Source of the DNA: Aurantiochytrium sp. KH105 | Lineage: Eukaryota > Sar > Bigyra > Thraustochytrida > Thraustochytriidae | Reading direction: 5' to 3' | Length of the DNA stretch: 64,000 bases | NCBI GenBank assembly: GCA_003116975.1 | Contig: BGKB01000055.1 | Location: forward strand, 186,001-250,000 | In this document: one piece after another, positions 52,431-62,827 of the stretch | Numbering within the stretch: position 1 is the stretch's first letter | Layout of the letters: every line of letters starts with the position of its first letter | Position numbers and translations under genes: made by a program | Notes under the pieces: model-generated | The model's input: only the letters and a program-made list of their open reading frames with translations | Database searches by the model: none | What the model was told of the DNA's origin: nothing

Positions 52431-54275
52431 ATGCGCAGGGCCAGCGGTGCTGCAGCGGCGGGAGCCGTCGCGACCGTAGCCTGTCCTTGCGATGAAGTGG
52501 CAAGGAATTTGGAGCGTTTACAGAACGGAGAAGCACAACTCTACGTCTTGCAACGAGGCGGACCCACGTCCTACCTCGTGAAAGAGGATGGCGATGATGC
52601 CAAGTTCAAAGTTCTTCTCGGAACGCCCAACATGTGCTCATGTGCGGCGTCGTCTCGCGCTGGTGCTGCCTGCATCCATTTACTATTTGTAATGACCAAA
52701 GTTTTACGTGTCCCTGTCGACAATCCGCTTGCATGGCAGGCGTCTCTCGCTGAGCGTGAAATTAACGAGGTGCTGTCTTTCCGGCCCACATCTACGCAAG
52801 CAGATGCAGGATCTAAGGCGGAAGTCGGTGCAGTCGCCAACGCCGAGTCCAAGAAAAAGACTTTTCTCAAGAAGCGCAGTGGGGAGCGGCGTCTCGAATC
52901 CTTGGCGCGAAACAAGACTTCGTTTCTTGATTTAATGGACGAGGAACTTGATGGCGACGATACGTCCTCGCAGCACGAAGTATCTCAAAAACCCATTGAA
53001 GAAGGAGAGGTTTGCCCCATCTGCCAAGAGGACCTACCCACGGATTCCGAGGACCACGGTTCGCAAGCAAAACACGCAAAGCAAAACCTTACCTACTGCC
53101 GTTTTGGGTGTGGCAACTCAGTGCACATCAAGTGTATGAAAGTTTGGGCCGACCACCGAAGCTCCGTGGGCGAAGATGTGAGCTGTCCGCTATGCAGAGT
53201 GCACTGGGGTACCTTGGAGCTTGCCGAGCTGCGACGGCAAGACTTGTCTCGCCGAGCTGCTGCATCAAGGCCCCGCACGACCCATTATGGGGTACGCTGT
53301 CAGGGTTGCCAGGCGTCTCCCATTGTTGGAGATCGATATCGCTGTCTCATGTGTCGCAAGGGCGTCAACCTCTGTCATCGTTGTTACAATCATCGCGATT
53401 CTTTTCAATGTTTTCGTCAGAGCCATCCCTTTCTTGTCAAGTCCGTCGTTGGCGAAGACTGGCGTTCTGCCGACCCACGGCCACGAATACATGCGAACGA
53501 CGCGGCTCCTGAATGGGCAATGGACCTTCAGTCCCGGGAGCTCACTGCTCAGGACTACGATGCTCTCCTTGCCCTCGATGACCCATTCCGTCGCGCAAAT
53601 GAAGTTCAGGCTCCAACGCTTCACGAGCTTATCGTCAAGCACATGAAGTCAACCTCATTCGCGGCGAGCGGCGATTGTCGTGTATGTGAGCGACCACTTT
53701 CGGCACAACCACATTGGAAGGAGCTTCCGTGCTGCCAGGAGGCAGTTCACGCCGCATGCGCACTGGAGCTTGCCGCGAAATCGGAGTGTTCATTGTGTCA
53801 AGCGGCCTTCTTTCCAGGCCTCGTAAAACCAAACAAGCGAAACGCGCGTGCGCAAGGTGATGAAGTCACAAAGACCAAAGAGGTCAATAAGTTGCCGATG
53901 TCTTCTACGTTTGGTGTTGCGCTCGATAGCGCGCTTTCTGTTACGCGATGCGGCAGTGTGTTGCCCAGCGCCAACTCAGAGCGCTCTGTTCTTGCTCGTG
54001 CTGCGCAGACCACCTTGGTGCCGCGAGGGAGTGCAAGCGTAATACGGGATCGAACACCCCGCATTGAACAGTCGATGGCGAGCCGCAGCAAAAGTAGCAG
54101 TCGCCACTTTCAGAACGACGTCAAGAGCTCATTTCCCGTACAAGCACGAAGCAGACCTGGTAAAATTGTCAATCTTACACGCCGACCTGGTCACCTTCGG
54201 CCACGCCCTCTTCAGCATCGGAACGATAGCTTTCGCGAAGCAAGTGGCTATGGCAGCCATCGTGGAGGTGGTGGC

Positions 54276-54327
<52 letters not shown>

Positions 54328-54407
54328 TCAACAACTATCAGGGCGAAAGGCGTGAGCATGAGATTGGCGACGTTCTCGATTTAGCAATTCAAGGGCTCTC
54401 GCAATAA
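52431..54407 (+). CDS. ZSWIM2: ZSWIM2-like E3 ubiquitin ligase (SWIM, RING, ZZ, RING)
   Basis: 658 residues from the ATG at 52431. The domain order matches animal ZSWIM2/MEX. A SWIM finger (about 65-83) has CSC, a spacer, and CIH, preceded by FKVLLGTPNM. RING 1 (about 194-263) starts CPICQEDL and contains CRFGCGNSVHIKCMKVWAD, almost identical to the vertebrate block. A ZZ finger (about 285-335) has CQGC, CLMC and CHRC. A second RING (about 415-465) has CRVCERPL and CSLCQAAF. The C-terminus is disordered and holds a run of about 17 Asn encoded by an AAC repeat (54275-54326), ending DVLDLAIQGLSQ. ZSWIM2 is a self-ubiquitinating ligase of testis; a flagellar-cell link here is an inference. Its stop is 47 bases from the stop of the convergent gene. 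Confidence 0.9.
54275..54326 (+). repeat. (AAC)n repeat coding poly-Asn
   Basis: About 17 in-frame AAC units within the ZSWIM2-like C-terminus. The length is expected to vary between alleles. Confidence 0.95.
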
Positions 54408-54454
54408 TGAAGGCGACGCCCATTTACACAAGATGAAAAATATATAGTATACAG

Positions 54455-55360
54455 CTAGGAGAGACCGATTAGAATCTGCAATCGAGACTGATCGCGCGCG
54501 TCGAGCTGCGCCCGAGCACGCTTGATGACTTGAGAAGGCGTGGTGCATTCTTTTGCCGCTTCGTGAAGAGCATCCTTCCAGCGCGTCAAAACGTCTGGGT
54601 CGTTGAGACGATCATAGTCTGGGCAACATGACCGCACCAGACTATCAAGTCGCGAGGTTGCCTGTTGATAGTCTTGGTTCCTGCGGTGGGTCTCGGGCTC
54701 CTGATGACGAAGCATTTCGTCCATTTCCTTGGTGGCTGCATTGAGCTCGTCCTGCACGGCCCGGACTGGGTCGCCATGTGCCGGCACTGCATCGACACGG
54801 AGCGACGTCAGTAGTTCGGCCTGGCGTACGAAGGCTTCCTTTGCCGCGGGAGGTGCCGAAGTGTTCGTCGAAGCGGCGCGTAGACCATCACGGACAGCGT
54901 GACTCAATTTTTCGAGTTCAAGTGTACTTTCACGCACAGCGCTTTGGAGCTCATTCTCGGCGTCGCTGGCGGCCTGAATCTCTTCAAGCTTGTCCTGAAC
55001 CTCTTCAAGATCTTGGCGGAGATGCTTGACTTCGCGTTGCTCGCCAATGGTGTCAGACATGGAATTATCGAGGCCTGCGCCCCGCTGTGCGAGCTCGCCT
55101 TCCATGGCAGCAATTTGTTCTCGCAAGGTCTTGAGCAAATCCTGCCTGTACGCGTCAACTGCTTGGCGAACGAGGTTCTCCGCAACAAATTCCTTTTTCG
55201 CGCTCAAGGTCTGCCCTACAGCAGCAGAGCCAGCAGCAGCGCCGTCACTATCGTTGCCATGGTAGACTTGCAATCGGTGTTTCTGCGCGTCGACAAGGGC
55301 GCGCAGCTTTGCGCAGGTTCGCGCAAGGTCGCCAGAGGCCTCCGCAAATGCGGGGTCCAT
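54455..55360 (-). CDS. Coiled-coil protein, unknown function
   Basis: 301 residues from the first ATG (MDPAFAEASGDLARTC). Heptad-rich helices cover most of the protein: an early helix around LRALVDAQKHRLQVYHG, a long coiled coil (about 60-170) with REQIAAMEGELAQRG and LRQDLEEVQDKLEEIQ, and a later helix around VQDELNAATKEMDEMLRHQE. The C-terminal part (RLDSLVRSCCPDYDRLND) looks globular and ends IKRARAQLDARDQSR. No family was recognised; kinetochore, augmin or dynactin-type subunits would have this look, but I cannot choose. It is convergent with ZSWIM2 and divergent from the TTL-like gene. Confidence 0.75.
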   Translation of the reverse strand: MDPAFAEASGDLARTCAKLRALVDAQKHRLQVYHGNDSDGAAAGSAAVGQTLSAKKEFVAENLVRQAVDAYRQDLLKTLREQIAAMEGELAQRGAGLDNSMSDTIGEQREVKHLRQDLEEVQDKLEEIQAASDAENELQSAVRESTLELEKLSHAVRDGLRAASTNTSAPPAAKEAFVRQAELLTSLRVDAVPAHGDPVRAVQDELNAATKEMDEMLRHQEPETHRRNQDYQQATSRLDSLVRSCCPDYDRLNDPDVLTRWKDALHEAAKECTTPSQVIKRARAQLDARDQSRLQILIGLS

Positions 55361-56092
55361 CGCGTTCGCCTTTTCCCCTCCACGGCCGGCTGCAGTCGAG
55401 CAATTAGAACGTGCTCTTTCCGCCGTCGTTGCACACACTGTTGTTCTGGTCACCTTCGCGCGAAGCCGCGACGCAGCGTGAAAGCTCGGCAGCGAAAGGG
55501 GTTCTTTTGCTTGCTCTTCTCGCCCATGGTGGCCTTGTCGGCGGTTGCAACGATTGCGAGTTTGGGTTGCGCAAATTGGGGTTGCGGAGAAAGCCCCGAC
55601 CTAGGATATTCGTCTCAAAGCCGTTGCGCTTCTCTGTATTATCCTGTCCTTTCGAGTGCACGAATTTCTGCAATGACGGAGCATTTTGGCGAGGAAACGC
55701 ACGTTGTGACGCCCGAAACCGTCACGCGCCAAAGAGGGTCGAGTCTGGGAAGTAAGTCTATAGAGACAAGAGAATGAGAAAGGACATGAAAGGAAAGGAA
55801 AGGAAAGGAAAGGGAAGGGAAAAGAAACGAGACCGTTCGGAGGATGGAAGTAGAGCAGTGCCGTGCAGTGCTCACTCATCTCCCAGTATCGATTGCTTGC
55901 TTGCTTGCCTGCTTGCTTGTTGAGAGCACCTTTACAGACTCGCAACGTCCTCAAGCTGTGCAGGGGCCTTTGGAGAGCGTACACGCGCAGAAGCGACCAG
56001 CAGCTTCGGCCTGAAGCTCGTTGGAGGACGGGAACGCACGCTTGGAGAGCAGCAGACGTGCCACATCAAGAAGACAGGCAGCCCAAGCGACA
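55361..56092. promoter_or_regulatory. Divergent promoter region (coiled-coil / TTL-like)
   Basis: 732 bases between divergent starts. It contains an AAAGG repeat (55788-55825) and a short GCTT run (about 55894-55920). The open frames crossing it lack ATG starts joined to protein-like sequence. Confidence 0.5.
55788..55825. repeat. (AAAGG)n microsatellite
   Basis: About six AAAGG units, grading into GGGAA. Confidence 0.85.
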
Positions 56093-57394
56093 ATGTCGGC
56101 CACGAGCGAGCGCCGCGTCAAGAGCAAGATGAAGAAGAGCGACCCGGCGAACTACACGATTCATGACTTTCTGAACGAGTGCAAGACGAGTGACGCTGCC
56201 GATTCGCGCTTCGAAGACGCCGGCGACGCCGAGGCCAGTGGGCCGACCTACTTTGTGACTGGGGTTGCGCCGGCCAAGCTGGGCAACCTCTACACGCGCG
56301 TAGGCGCTCTTGTTGGCGAGCAGGAGGGCTGGAAGCAAAAGAAGGACACGAGCGGACGTTTCCACTTTATCCTGGGCGGAGCGCGCGGCGCAGGTATTCC
56401 TTTCAAGCGCTTTGCGCAGCTCTTCAAGTGGGATTACGGCATTACGCCGCACTGCAACTATTTCCGCGGCCACGTGTGGCTGACGCAAAAAGTGAAGCTT
56501 ATCCAGACCCTTCGCCAGGCCGGTATCGAGCATCTCACCCCGGAGGCGTTTCTCTTTTTCCCGTCGTCTGCGGATGACAATGAGACGGAGCAATTCCGCA
56601 TCGCTTCCGAGAGCGGTAGCAAGCGCGCCGCTGCAGCCGGTAACACCTGGCTCGTCAAGGCGTCTGACGCGACCCGCGGCGAGCGCACCCTCATTTCGAG
56701 TGACTATGACGAGATCATGACGCACATCGAGACCCAGGACAAGACCGGTTCGCCCCTGTGCGTGCAGCGCTACCTTGCGGACCCGCTCCTTCTTCCCGGT
56801 GGTCGCAAGTTTGACTTGCGCTTTTTCGTGCTCGTGGACAAGGATCTCGACAGCTTTGTGAGCTCGCAAGTTCTCGTCAAGACTTGCCAGCATGCGTTCT
56901 CAATGGACGATCTTGCTGATAAGATGGCGCATCTCAGCACCGCAGCCGTGCAGAAGCGTACTGACTCTGCCCCGAGCGACATGCCCGTTGAGCAGCTGGC
57001 CAAGTGGCTCTCCTCGGAGCACGGTGCCAACTTTGAGGCCGATATTGCCGAGCCCGCACGCGAGATCATCGCGCAGGTGCTCGCTGCGGCCCAGGACAAG
57101 CTCGAGAACGTCGGGCATGCCGATTTCACCTCCTTCCAGGTCTTTGCCTTTGACTTTGCCGTCGATGCTGGCCTCAAGCCTTGGTTTGTAGAGGTCAGCG
57201 CACCGATCGACTTTCCGGATGACCTCGTTGATGATCTTGCTCGTGATGTTGTTGACCTTGCCGTTCAGCCCGTCTTTGCTGCCGGCAGCGACGCGCGCGC
57301 CGAGAAACCTTGCGAGGGCCGCATCTTCATGCCTCTGCCCACGCTCTCGCGTACAGCCAGCTCTGCAAGCAACAACAGCGTCAGCAAGAAGTAA
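56093..57394 (+). CDS. Tubulin-tyrosine-ligase family protein
   Basis: 433 residues from the ATG at 56093. The protein follows the TTL fold (ATP-grasp): CNYFRGHVWLTQKVKLIQTL, LTPEAFLFFP, then the nucleotide-binding TWLVKASDATRGERTLISS and the core RKFDLRFFVLV. QRYLADPLLLPGG matches the strand before it. The late segment FTSFQVFAFDFAVDAGLKPW with FVEVSAP fits the last ATP-grasp strands. TTL adds tyrosine to the C-terminus of alpha-tubulin, and TTLL relatives add Glu or Gly. The length and the NYF-G-LT-K pattern are closest to TTL itself, but the activity type is not settled. No signal peptide or membrane segment is present. Confidence 0.85.
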   Translation: MSATSERRVKSKMKKSDPANYTIHDFLNECKTSDAADSRFEDAGDAEASGPTYFVTGVAPAKLGNLYTRVGALVGEQEGWKQKKDTSGRFHFILGGARGAGIPFKRFAQLFKWDYGITPHCNYFRGHVWLTQKVKLIQTLRQAGIEHLTPEAFLFFPSSADDNETEQFRIASESGSKRAAAAGNTWLVKASDATRGERTLISSDYDEIMTHIETQDKTGSPLCVQRYLADPLLLPGGRKFDLRFFVLVDKDLDSFVSSQVLVKTCQHAFSMDDLADKMAHLSTAAVQKRTDSAPSDMPVEQLAKWLSSEHGANFEADIAEPAREIIAQVLAAAQDKLENVGHADFTSFQVFAFDFAVDAGLKPWFVEVSAPIDFPDDLVDDLARDVVDLAVQPVFAAGSDARAEKPCEGRIFMPLPTLSRTASSASNNSVSKK

Positions 57395-57550
57395 TCTTTT
57401 TACTGTTATTCTTGCAATCCTGAACCTTGCAACGATTGCGCACAACCCAGAACCCACGCTGCTAGCTTTCTTAGAACCAAAAATTGCCCATCTGCTTTTT
57501 GATACACGATGTCGTTTCACTATTGCTCATAGCGTCATGTCCTTTCATTC

Positions 57551-58732
57551 TTAGTCGGAAGAAGTAACGACGACCTGCGCGCTCGATATTGTACCGGGAG
57601 GCGCGTCTGACGTTTCGGTGGGGACTGCACTCGATGTTGTGCTGGGAGGCGCGTTTGGCACTTCGGTGGGAAGTGCACTCGATGTTTCGTTGGGGCGTGC
57701 ACTCGGTGTTTCGCTCGAAATTGCATCTGATGTTTCGGTGGGAAGTGTACTCGATGTTTCGCTCGAAAGTGCATTCGATGTTTCGTTGGGGAGTGCACTC
57801 GATGTTTCGCTCGAAATTGCATTCGGTGATTCGCTCGGAAAATCAACCGGTGTCCCGTCAACAACAGTGGAGCTCGTTGATTGCTCGTTATCAATCGGCG
57901 CTGCCGACGGCGTTGGTGCTCCGTTTCCTTGTTCCGTAACGTCAAAAATAGGAAATTCTACAATTTTCTGGCCCGCAAGAGCCTCGCGGAGAAGCTGAGT
58001 TGCGTCCACCTCTACAGGTTCGCCTCCCCAGACGGAAAGTTTGATGGTGTGGGGTTTGCATGCTGGGACTTTGCGATGCAGGGCCTCGAGAACCGTAATG
58101 GCATCCGTCACGCCGCGGTCATGAAGTTCTTCTTGACCTTGGACGCGCCACGTCACGCGCCAAATGATCTCTTTTTTGCGCTGATTATAATGCGAGGTGT
58201 TGGCCTCCCGACGCGTCATTCCGGGGGCCACAATGAGCAGTTCGGTGCCTCTACGCTTGGCGGCATCGACAAGAAATTTGACCTTTTTAGGGAGCGCGGC
58301 TTGCGGAGGCTCGTCCTCGGTGTCCTCGTTTGCCCGAGGGCCGCGGCGTTTCGGTTGCTGGGATGCCTCAGGACCTTCAAGTCTCTGGCGCTTGCGTTGC
58401 GCAGCGCTACGTTCACGACCAAGCGTTTCGAGAAAGCGCAGGTCACTACGGAGGTTTTGGTTCGTGAACTCCTTTATGGCCACATAGGCTGTCTTGTCGC
58501 GCTGGCCTGAGCATGAGGTTTCACGCTTATGCTCCTTGTAGCAAGCCGCGCTACACGTCCGCGTGTCACATCTCGGGCACCTGTATTTGCTTTCCTGCGC
58601 TCCACACGAGGCACACGGAGCAGGCGCACTAGGGTCACGCTCGGCATTCTCTTTATGACTGGTGCTGGTCTTGTCGTCGGCTGATGCGCCGCTCGTCGTC
58701 AGAGCAGCTGCCTCGCGCGTGTCTTTCTGCAT
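57551..58732 (-). CDS. ZNHIT6: Box C/D snoRNP assembly factor BCD1 (HIT zinc finger)
   Basis: 393 residues from the first ATG (MQKDTREAAALTTS). Residues about 38-75 form a HIT zinc finger: CASC, CPRC, CSAAC, then H and C. The family block follows (AYVAIKEFTNQNLRSDLRFL) with a basic nuclear stretch. A BCD1 domain includes VKFLVDAAKRRGTELLIVAP and KEIIWRVTWRV. BCD1 helps assemble box C/D snoRNPs in the nucleus. The last 95 residues are a degenerate 8-residue repeat (ETSSALPT-like), encoded by 24-bp units, which is not a feature of known BCD1 proteins. The neighbouring TTL-like gene converges on it with 156 bases between stops. Confidence 0.85.
   Translation of the reverse strand: MQKDTREAAALTTSGASADDKTSTSHKENAERDPSAPAPCASCGAQESKYRCPRCDTRTCSAACYKEHKRETSCSGQRDKTAYVAIKEFTNQNLRSDLRFLETLGRERSAAQRKRQRLEGPEASQQPKRRGPRANEDTEDEPPQAALPKKVKFLVDAAKRRGTELLIVAPGMTRREANTSHYNQRKKEIIWRVTWRVQGQEELHDRGVTDAITVLEALHRKVPACKPHTIKLSVWGGEPVEVDATQLLREALAGQKIVEFPIFDVTEQGNGAPTPSAAPIDNEQSTSSTVVDGTPVDFPSESPNAISSETSSALPNETSNALSSETSSTLPTETSDAISSETPSARPNETSSALPTEVPNAPPSTTSSAVPTETSDAPPGTISSAQVVVTSSD
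57590..57835 (-). repeat. 24-bp coding tandem repeat (ETSSALPT-like)
   Basis: About ten diverged 24-base units in the 3' end of the BCD1 gene. Individual units differ mostly at the third and sixth to eighth residues. Ser/Thr/Pro-rich content suggests a disordered tail. Confidence 0.8.
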
Positions 58733-59020
58733 GGTCCCACGCAGCCGCACCACTTCGCCTCGCCCGTCTCTGTCCACCGCGTGCGGTTAAGATGCGAGTC
58801 TGGTTTGTTTGCCTGGAATGGGCCAAGACCGAGACCAAGTTGGATGGAACCACTGATTTGTATGAAGGACAAGGATTGGACAAGGACGTAAGAAAGGGAC
58901 CAGGTTCAAGGGTGAAGCGAGGGACAAGAGGCAAGTCTGTGACGCATGCTATGGCTGTGGCGAGAAAGGTAAAGTCAAGCACAAGAAGTTGATTGTGAAA
59001 GCAAAAGGTAAAAATGCGTG

Positions 59021-60187
59021 TCAAGAGGAAGATGTCTGGTTTTCCATAACATACACGGACATGCGGCAGGCATAGTCGGCGCGGATGCTCGTGGTCGACT
59101 GCGTCTCGCGTCTGTACGTGCATCCTGCGGCTACTGAAGTGAGCTGCGTCGGGCATTGGCGGATCTTCTCGAGCGCAGCCTCGTCGGCAAACATGGTAAT
59201 GGCGAAACGCTTGGGACGAAAGGCACGCAACGTCTTGGTCAGAAGATCGGTGTAGTCGGAGATCTCGAGGTTGGTCTCAAAGGAAGCATAGCTATATTCA
59301 GGCTCGGGCGTGACGTGAAGCGTGTAAAAGCTCTCGTCCTGCAGCGCGTTGAGCGAGTAGCCGCAGGGTTCGAACATGCGATCGTCAACGATGGCGTCCG
59401 GACCGCAGAGGTCGTTGATTTTGGCAACCTCATAGGCCGCCCGCTGCGCATCAGCCTCGAGATCGAGCTCGGGTTGGCGGTAGAAACCCTGGCAGACGTC
59501 AATGTCGAGGTCATACATCATGATGTTGACATTGCGCTCCGAGCTCTGGTTCGCGTCACCGCAGTAGTCAGCGACGTAGACGTACCAGTGATCGGCGAGG
59601 AGGTCGCCAAGAATATAGGCACCGCCGTTAAGCGCGCCACCCTGGGGGCCGCGGCACTTTTTCGTGTACTCGATCTCCTGAGCAAACGAGGAGTGCGGAA
59701 ACTCTTGATCGTCGGGGAAGATAAAGTTCTTACGCGTGTACCCGATCCACTGCAGCTCGAGGCCTCGAGATTCGGCAACCTTGAGCAAGAGAGGGAGGCA
59801 CCGGAGCAGCGTCGTCGTTCCACAGGTCTTGATGAAGACCTTGTGGCTGTACACAAAGAGGCTGCTTTCGGACAGCACGTAGGCGTCCAGGAACTCGTTT
59901 GACATCTTGCTCAAGATCTGGCACCTGGCCAGATCGAGAATCGCGTCCCACGTCTCGCGATTCACCTCGCGCAGAGACTTGCCCATATTGGGGTTAAAGT
60001 CAATTTCGAGGATTTTCTCGGGGCCTTCAAAGCCGGCCGGGACGACGGATGCGTCCTTGGCCTCGGACACAATGGCTTCCCCGGCTTTTTGCTGGGTGTG
60101 CTCCAGGACTTGCTGTTGGTCCTGCTGTTGGTCCTGGACCTGCACGTGGTCGGGCTGGATCCCGCCATTCTGCTGTTGGTGCTGCAT
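59021..60187 (-). CDS. AMD1: S-adenosylmethionine decarboxylase proenzyme
   Basis: 388 residues from the ATG at 60187 (MQHQQQNGGIQPDHV). The enzyme makes decarboxylated AdoMet, the aminopropyl donor for spermidine and spermine. Its key sites are visible: FEGPEKILEIDF (the two catalytic Glu of the animal enzyme align here), the self-cleavage site YVLSESSLFVY (Glu-Ser-Ser at about 107-109, giving the pyruvoyl group), and KTCGTTTLL with the catalytic Cys. A Gln-rich extension of about 40 residues precedes the core. The frame is open upstream only through non-ATG codons, so the Met start is chosen. Eukaryotic AdoMetDC is often controlled by an upstream frame; I could not identify one here. Confidence 0.95.
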   Translation of the reverse strand: MQHQQQNGGIQPDHVQVQDQQQDQQQVLEHTQQKAGEAIVSEAKDASVVPAGFEGPEKILEIDFNPNMGKSLREVNRETWDAILDLARCQILSKMSNEFLDAYVLSESSLFVYSHKVFIKTCGTTTLLRCLPLLLKVAESRGLELQWIGYTRKNFIFPDDQEFPHSSFAQEIEYTKKCRGPQGGALNGGAYILGDLLADHWYVYVADYCGDANQSSERNVNIMMYDLDIDVCQGFYRQPELDLEADAQRAAYEVAKINDLCGPDAIVDDRMFEPCGYSLNALQDESFYTLHVTPEPEYSYASFETNLEISDYTDLLTKTLRAFRPKRFAITMFADEAALEKIRQCPTQLTSVAAGCTYRRETQSTTSIRADYACRMSVYVMENQTSSS

Positions 60188-62827
60188 CGTGCTTTGGTCG
60201 CTCCGAAAAGGAATGGGTAAGAAAAGGTGTGATGTAGGTATGTAGGTATTGGATTCGTCGCGCGCTTGGTTTGATTTCTTTGCTTGCGAGCTTGGTTTGG
60301 TTTCTTCTGCGGCTCCCGAAGACAATTGGGGAGGCGAGGCAAAAGAGACACAAAAACACTTCGTGAAAGGAATGCGCCAAGTGGACGACGAGCGGGAAAG
60401 TCTGGTGAAGAGGCGGCCGCTAAAAAGCTGCCGGCGTGGGTGTGTGCCTCGGGCTCTGCAACAAGCCAGGGCCGATTTCTGCCTGTCTCCTGACTAACTA
60501 ACGATGTACTAAATGGACTCCTCGGTCCACCGCCTCTTTCCGCTTGCAACCGCGCCCCGCCGCGCGGCGCGTCTAGCCTCCTGTCAGCTCGTTGTCTCGA
60601 CGAGTTGTTCCGTCGGCCGCGTGGTGGACACGCGTGGTCTTGGTCGCGTGCGGCGAGGGTCCCCGCGCACGAGCGAAGCGACAGCAAGCACGCACGCACG
60701 CACGCACAGCGCTCGGCCGCGGCTCGATATCCCGCCAGAGACTCACGCCCCCGAGCGAGACTGCTCTACTCCTCGCTCGCTCCCAGAGGCCGAGACCTCG
60801 AGGTAGCTCGCCGTCGTCTGCGCGACGTCGATCTCGGCCTTCTCGCCCCGCCCCGCCTCGCCTCGACGCGCACGGTTTTGGCGTCGCCGGCCTGGCTGGT
60901 GGTCGCGAGGTCGAGGCCGTTTGGTGGTGGCTCCGCGAGGGTGGGTCCCTCCCCGCCCCGCCTCCAGCCGGCTCCGGCCGCCGCTGCCGCCGCCGGGGTG
61001 CTCGCGCGCGCCCGCCGCTGCTCGCGTGCCGTGCTCGCGCGCTGCCTGCCTCTCCGCCGCCGCGCCGTGCCTGAGCAGCAGCTACATGCCAAGGGAGTCT
61101 GTCTCGGCCTCCTCGGGCGCCGTAGCCGCACAATCCTCGCCGCGCCCGCGCCGCACGGGACCCGGCGCGGCCGGCCCCGCAGGCACCCGAGACTGGCCCC
61201 GGGTCCGGTGCAAGCCGCCGCCCCCCGGCGGGCCATGATGGAGACCGCGCGCGAGGACGGCGCCGACGAGGACGCCGAGGGCGACGCCGAGAGGGAGCGA
61301 GCGAGAGAGGGCGCGAGGCGGCTGCTGGCAGCCAGCCGTCCGTCCAGCCGTGGCCGGCCGAGCCAGTCTCTCAGAGGGGGGGAGGCGTCGGTGGACCGGG
61401 AGGGCCCGGTCCTCGTCCATATTCACCGTGGAGAGGAAGAAGGCAAGCAAGCCTTCTCCGGACCACCCGCGGCAAGACAAGACAAGACAAGACAAGACAA
61501 GGCAAAAGGCAAGAAACGGAAGCCGTGCGGGGTACCTCCTCCTCCTTCAACTTTGTGGTGCATCGATTGCCATGATCAGATCGAGCGCGAGCGATCGATC
61601 GACACTCTTGGCGGCAGAGCGTCTTGTCTGCGCTGCCGGTTGGCGCTTTCATGTCGTGTCGCTGTTGGTGGCGGAAAAGTGGCAGGGAACTCGGTTGGCT
61701 TATCCGACCTCCAGGAAGGAGTCATCACGACCGCTCGCTCTGCCTCTGGATTGGCAAGCAAGCAAGCAGCAGGCAAGCAGCAAGCAGCAATGACAGCAGC
61801 AGCAGCAGCAGCAGCTAACCCGCCAGCCAACCAGCCAAATTTTTGACATCATCGGTATAGTGCATAGCCGCGTAGTTCCCGGCCGACGGACTTCTCGCGC
61901 TGCAACGTGCGATGAAGAAACGAATGAATGAATGAATGAATGAATGAATGAATGAATGAATGAATGAATGAATGAATGAATGGTGGGTGAGTGAGTGAGC
62001 ATCGACTCAGCCAGAAGAAGAAGGCCTCGCGCACGTCCCGGCTGGCTCGGCCCTGCCACCTGACCAGTATCGACTTCACAGTCCATCCAGCCAGTCGTCA
62101 TGCTGGCTGTGGAAGACGCCTCTCCCTCTTGCTTCCTTGCTCGCTTGCAAGTTGTCTCCTTCCTAGAGGAAGGACTTGACTTGCTGCGTGACTGTGCGCG
62201 GCCTGTCGGCTCGGCAAAGGACGAGAGAGAGGAGACAAGGAAGGAGAAAAGGGAGAAGGGAACTTTAAGGGGGCTCCGCACTTTTGCCGCGACCAGTCAT
62301 TCACGGCGGCGTGTGGGCAAAGCGCGAGCGTCTGCGTGCTGCGTCCACTCCACCCGTCGTGGGTTCGAGCTGGCCATGAAGACGTGGGACGCGGTCTGCG
62401 GCCGTCGATTTGATTGACAGTGAATATTTTTTAACTTTATATGCAGCCAGCCGGCCGGCCAGCTTCAGCTTGTGACTGATGGCGAGTTTGATGACTTGCC
62501 GGCTGTTCAAAGTGGGGTGGTGAAATTTGGGGTTCATCGCAGAAAGGCGAAGGCCGACAGCTTTCCGAGCCGTATAATAACACGCAACGAACGCAAGCAA
62601 GCAAAAGTATGCGACCCTTCGCCAGGCCTCTTTCTCTCGTGCTGGCTGGCTGGCTGGTTGGCTGGCTGGCTGACTCGCTGGTTGGTCGCTCTTTTCTAAA
62701 AAAATCTTGGGACACACACAAAGGAAAAAGCTTTCTTTTACGTGAATTGAATACAGACACCCACAGTCCAGTCCAGCCGTGGCCGCTGCCGAGCTTTCAC
62801 GCTATGATACAAAGAAGGAGGACTAAC
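60188..62827. other. 2.6-kb gene-free, repeat-rich region
   Basis: It separates the AMD1 start from the 3' end of the next minus-strand gene. It holds a CGCA run (about 60690-60710), an AAGAC repeat (about 61480-61501), a GCA run near 61795-61815, an AATG array at 61923-61982 and a CTGG-type repeat (about 62640-62672). Long GC-rich frames (for example 60605-61846) have no protein-like features. Confidence 0.5.
61923..61982. repeat. (AATG)n microsatellite, about 15 copies
   Basis: A perfect 60-base AATG array. Confidence 0.95.

Noticed and set aside
60605-61846. 413-codon plus-strand open frame
   Set aside because: Arg/Ala-rich with repeat-encoded segments; it looks like chance opening in GC-rich DNA.
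62310-62375. GGGTTCGAGC resembling a tRNA T-arm
   Set aside because: The neighbouring bases cannot form the T stem, and no D or anticodon arm is present.
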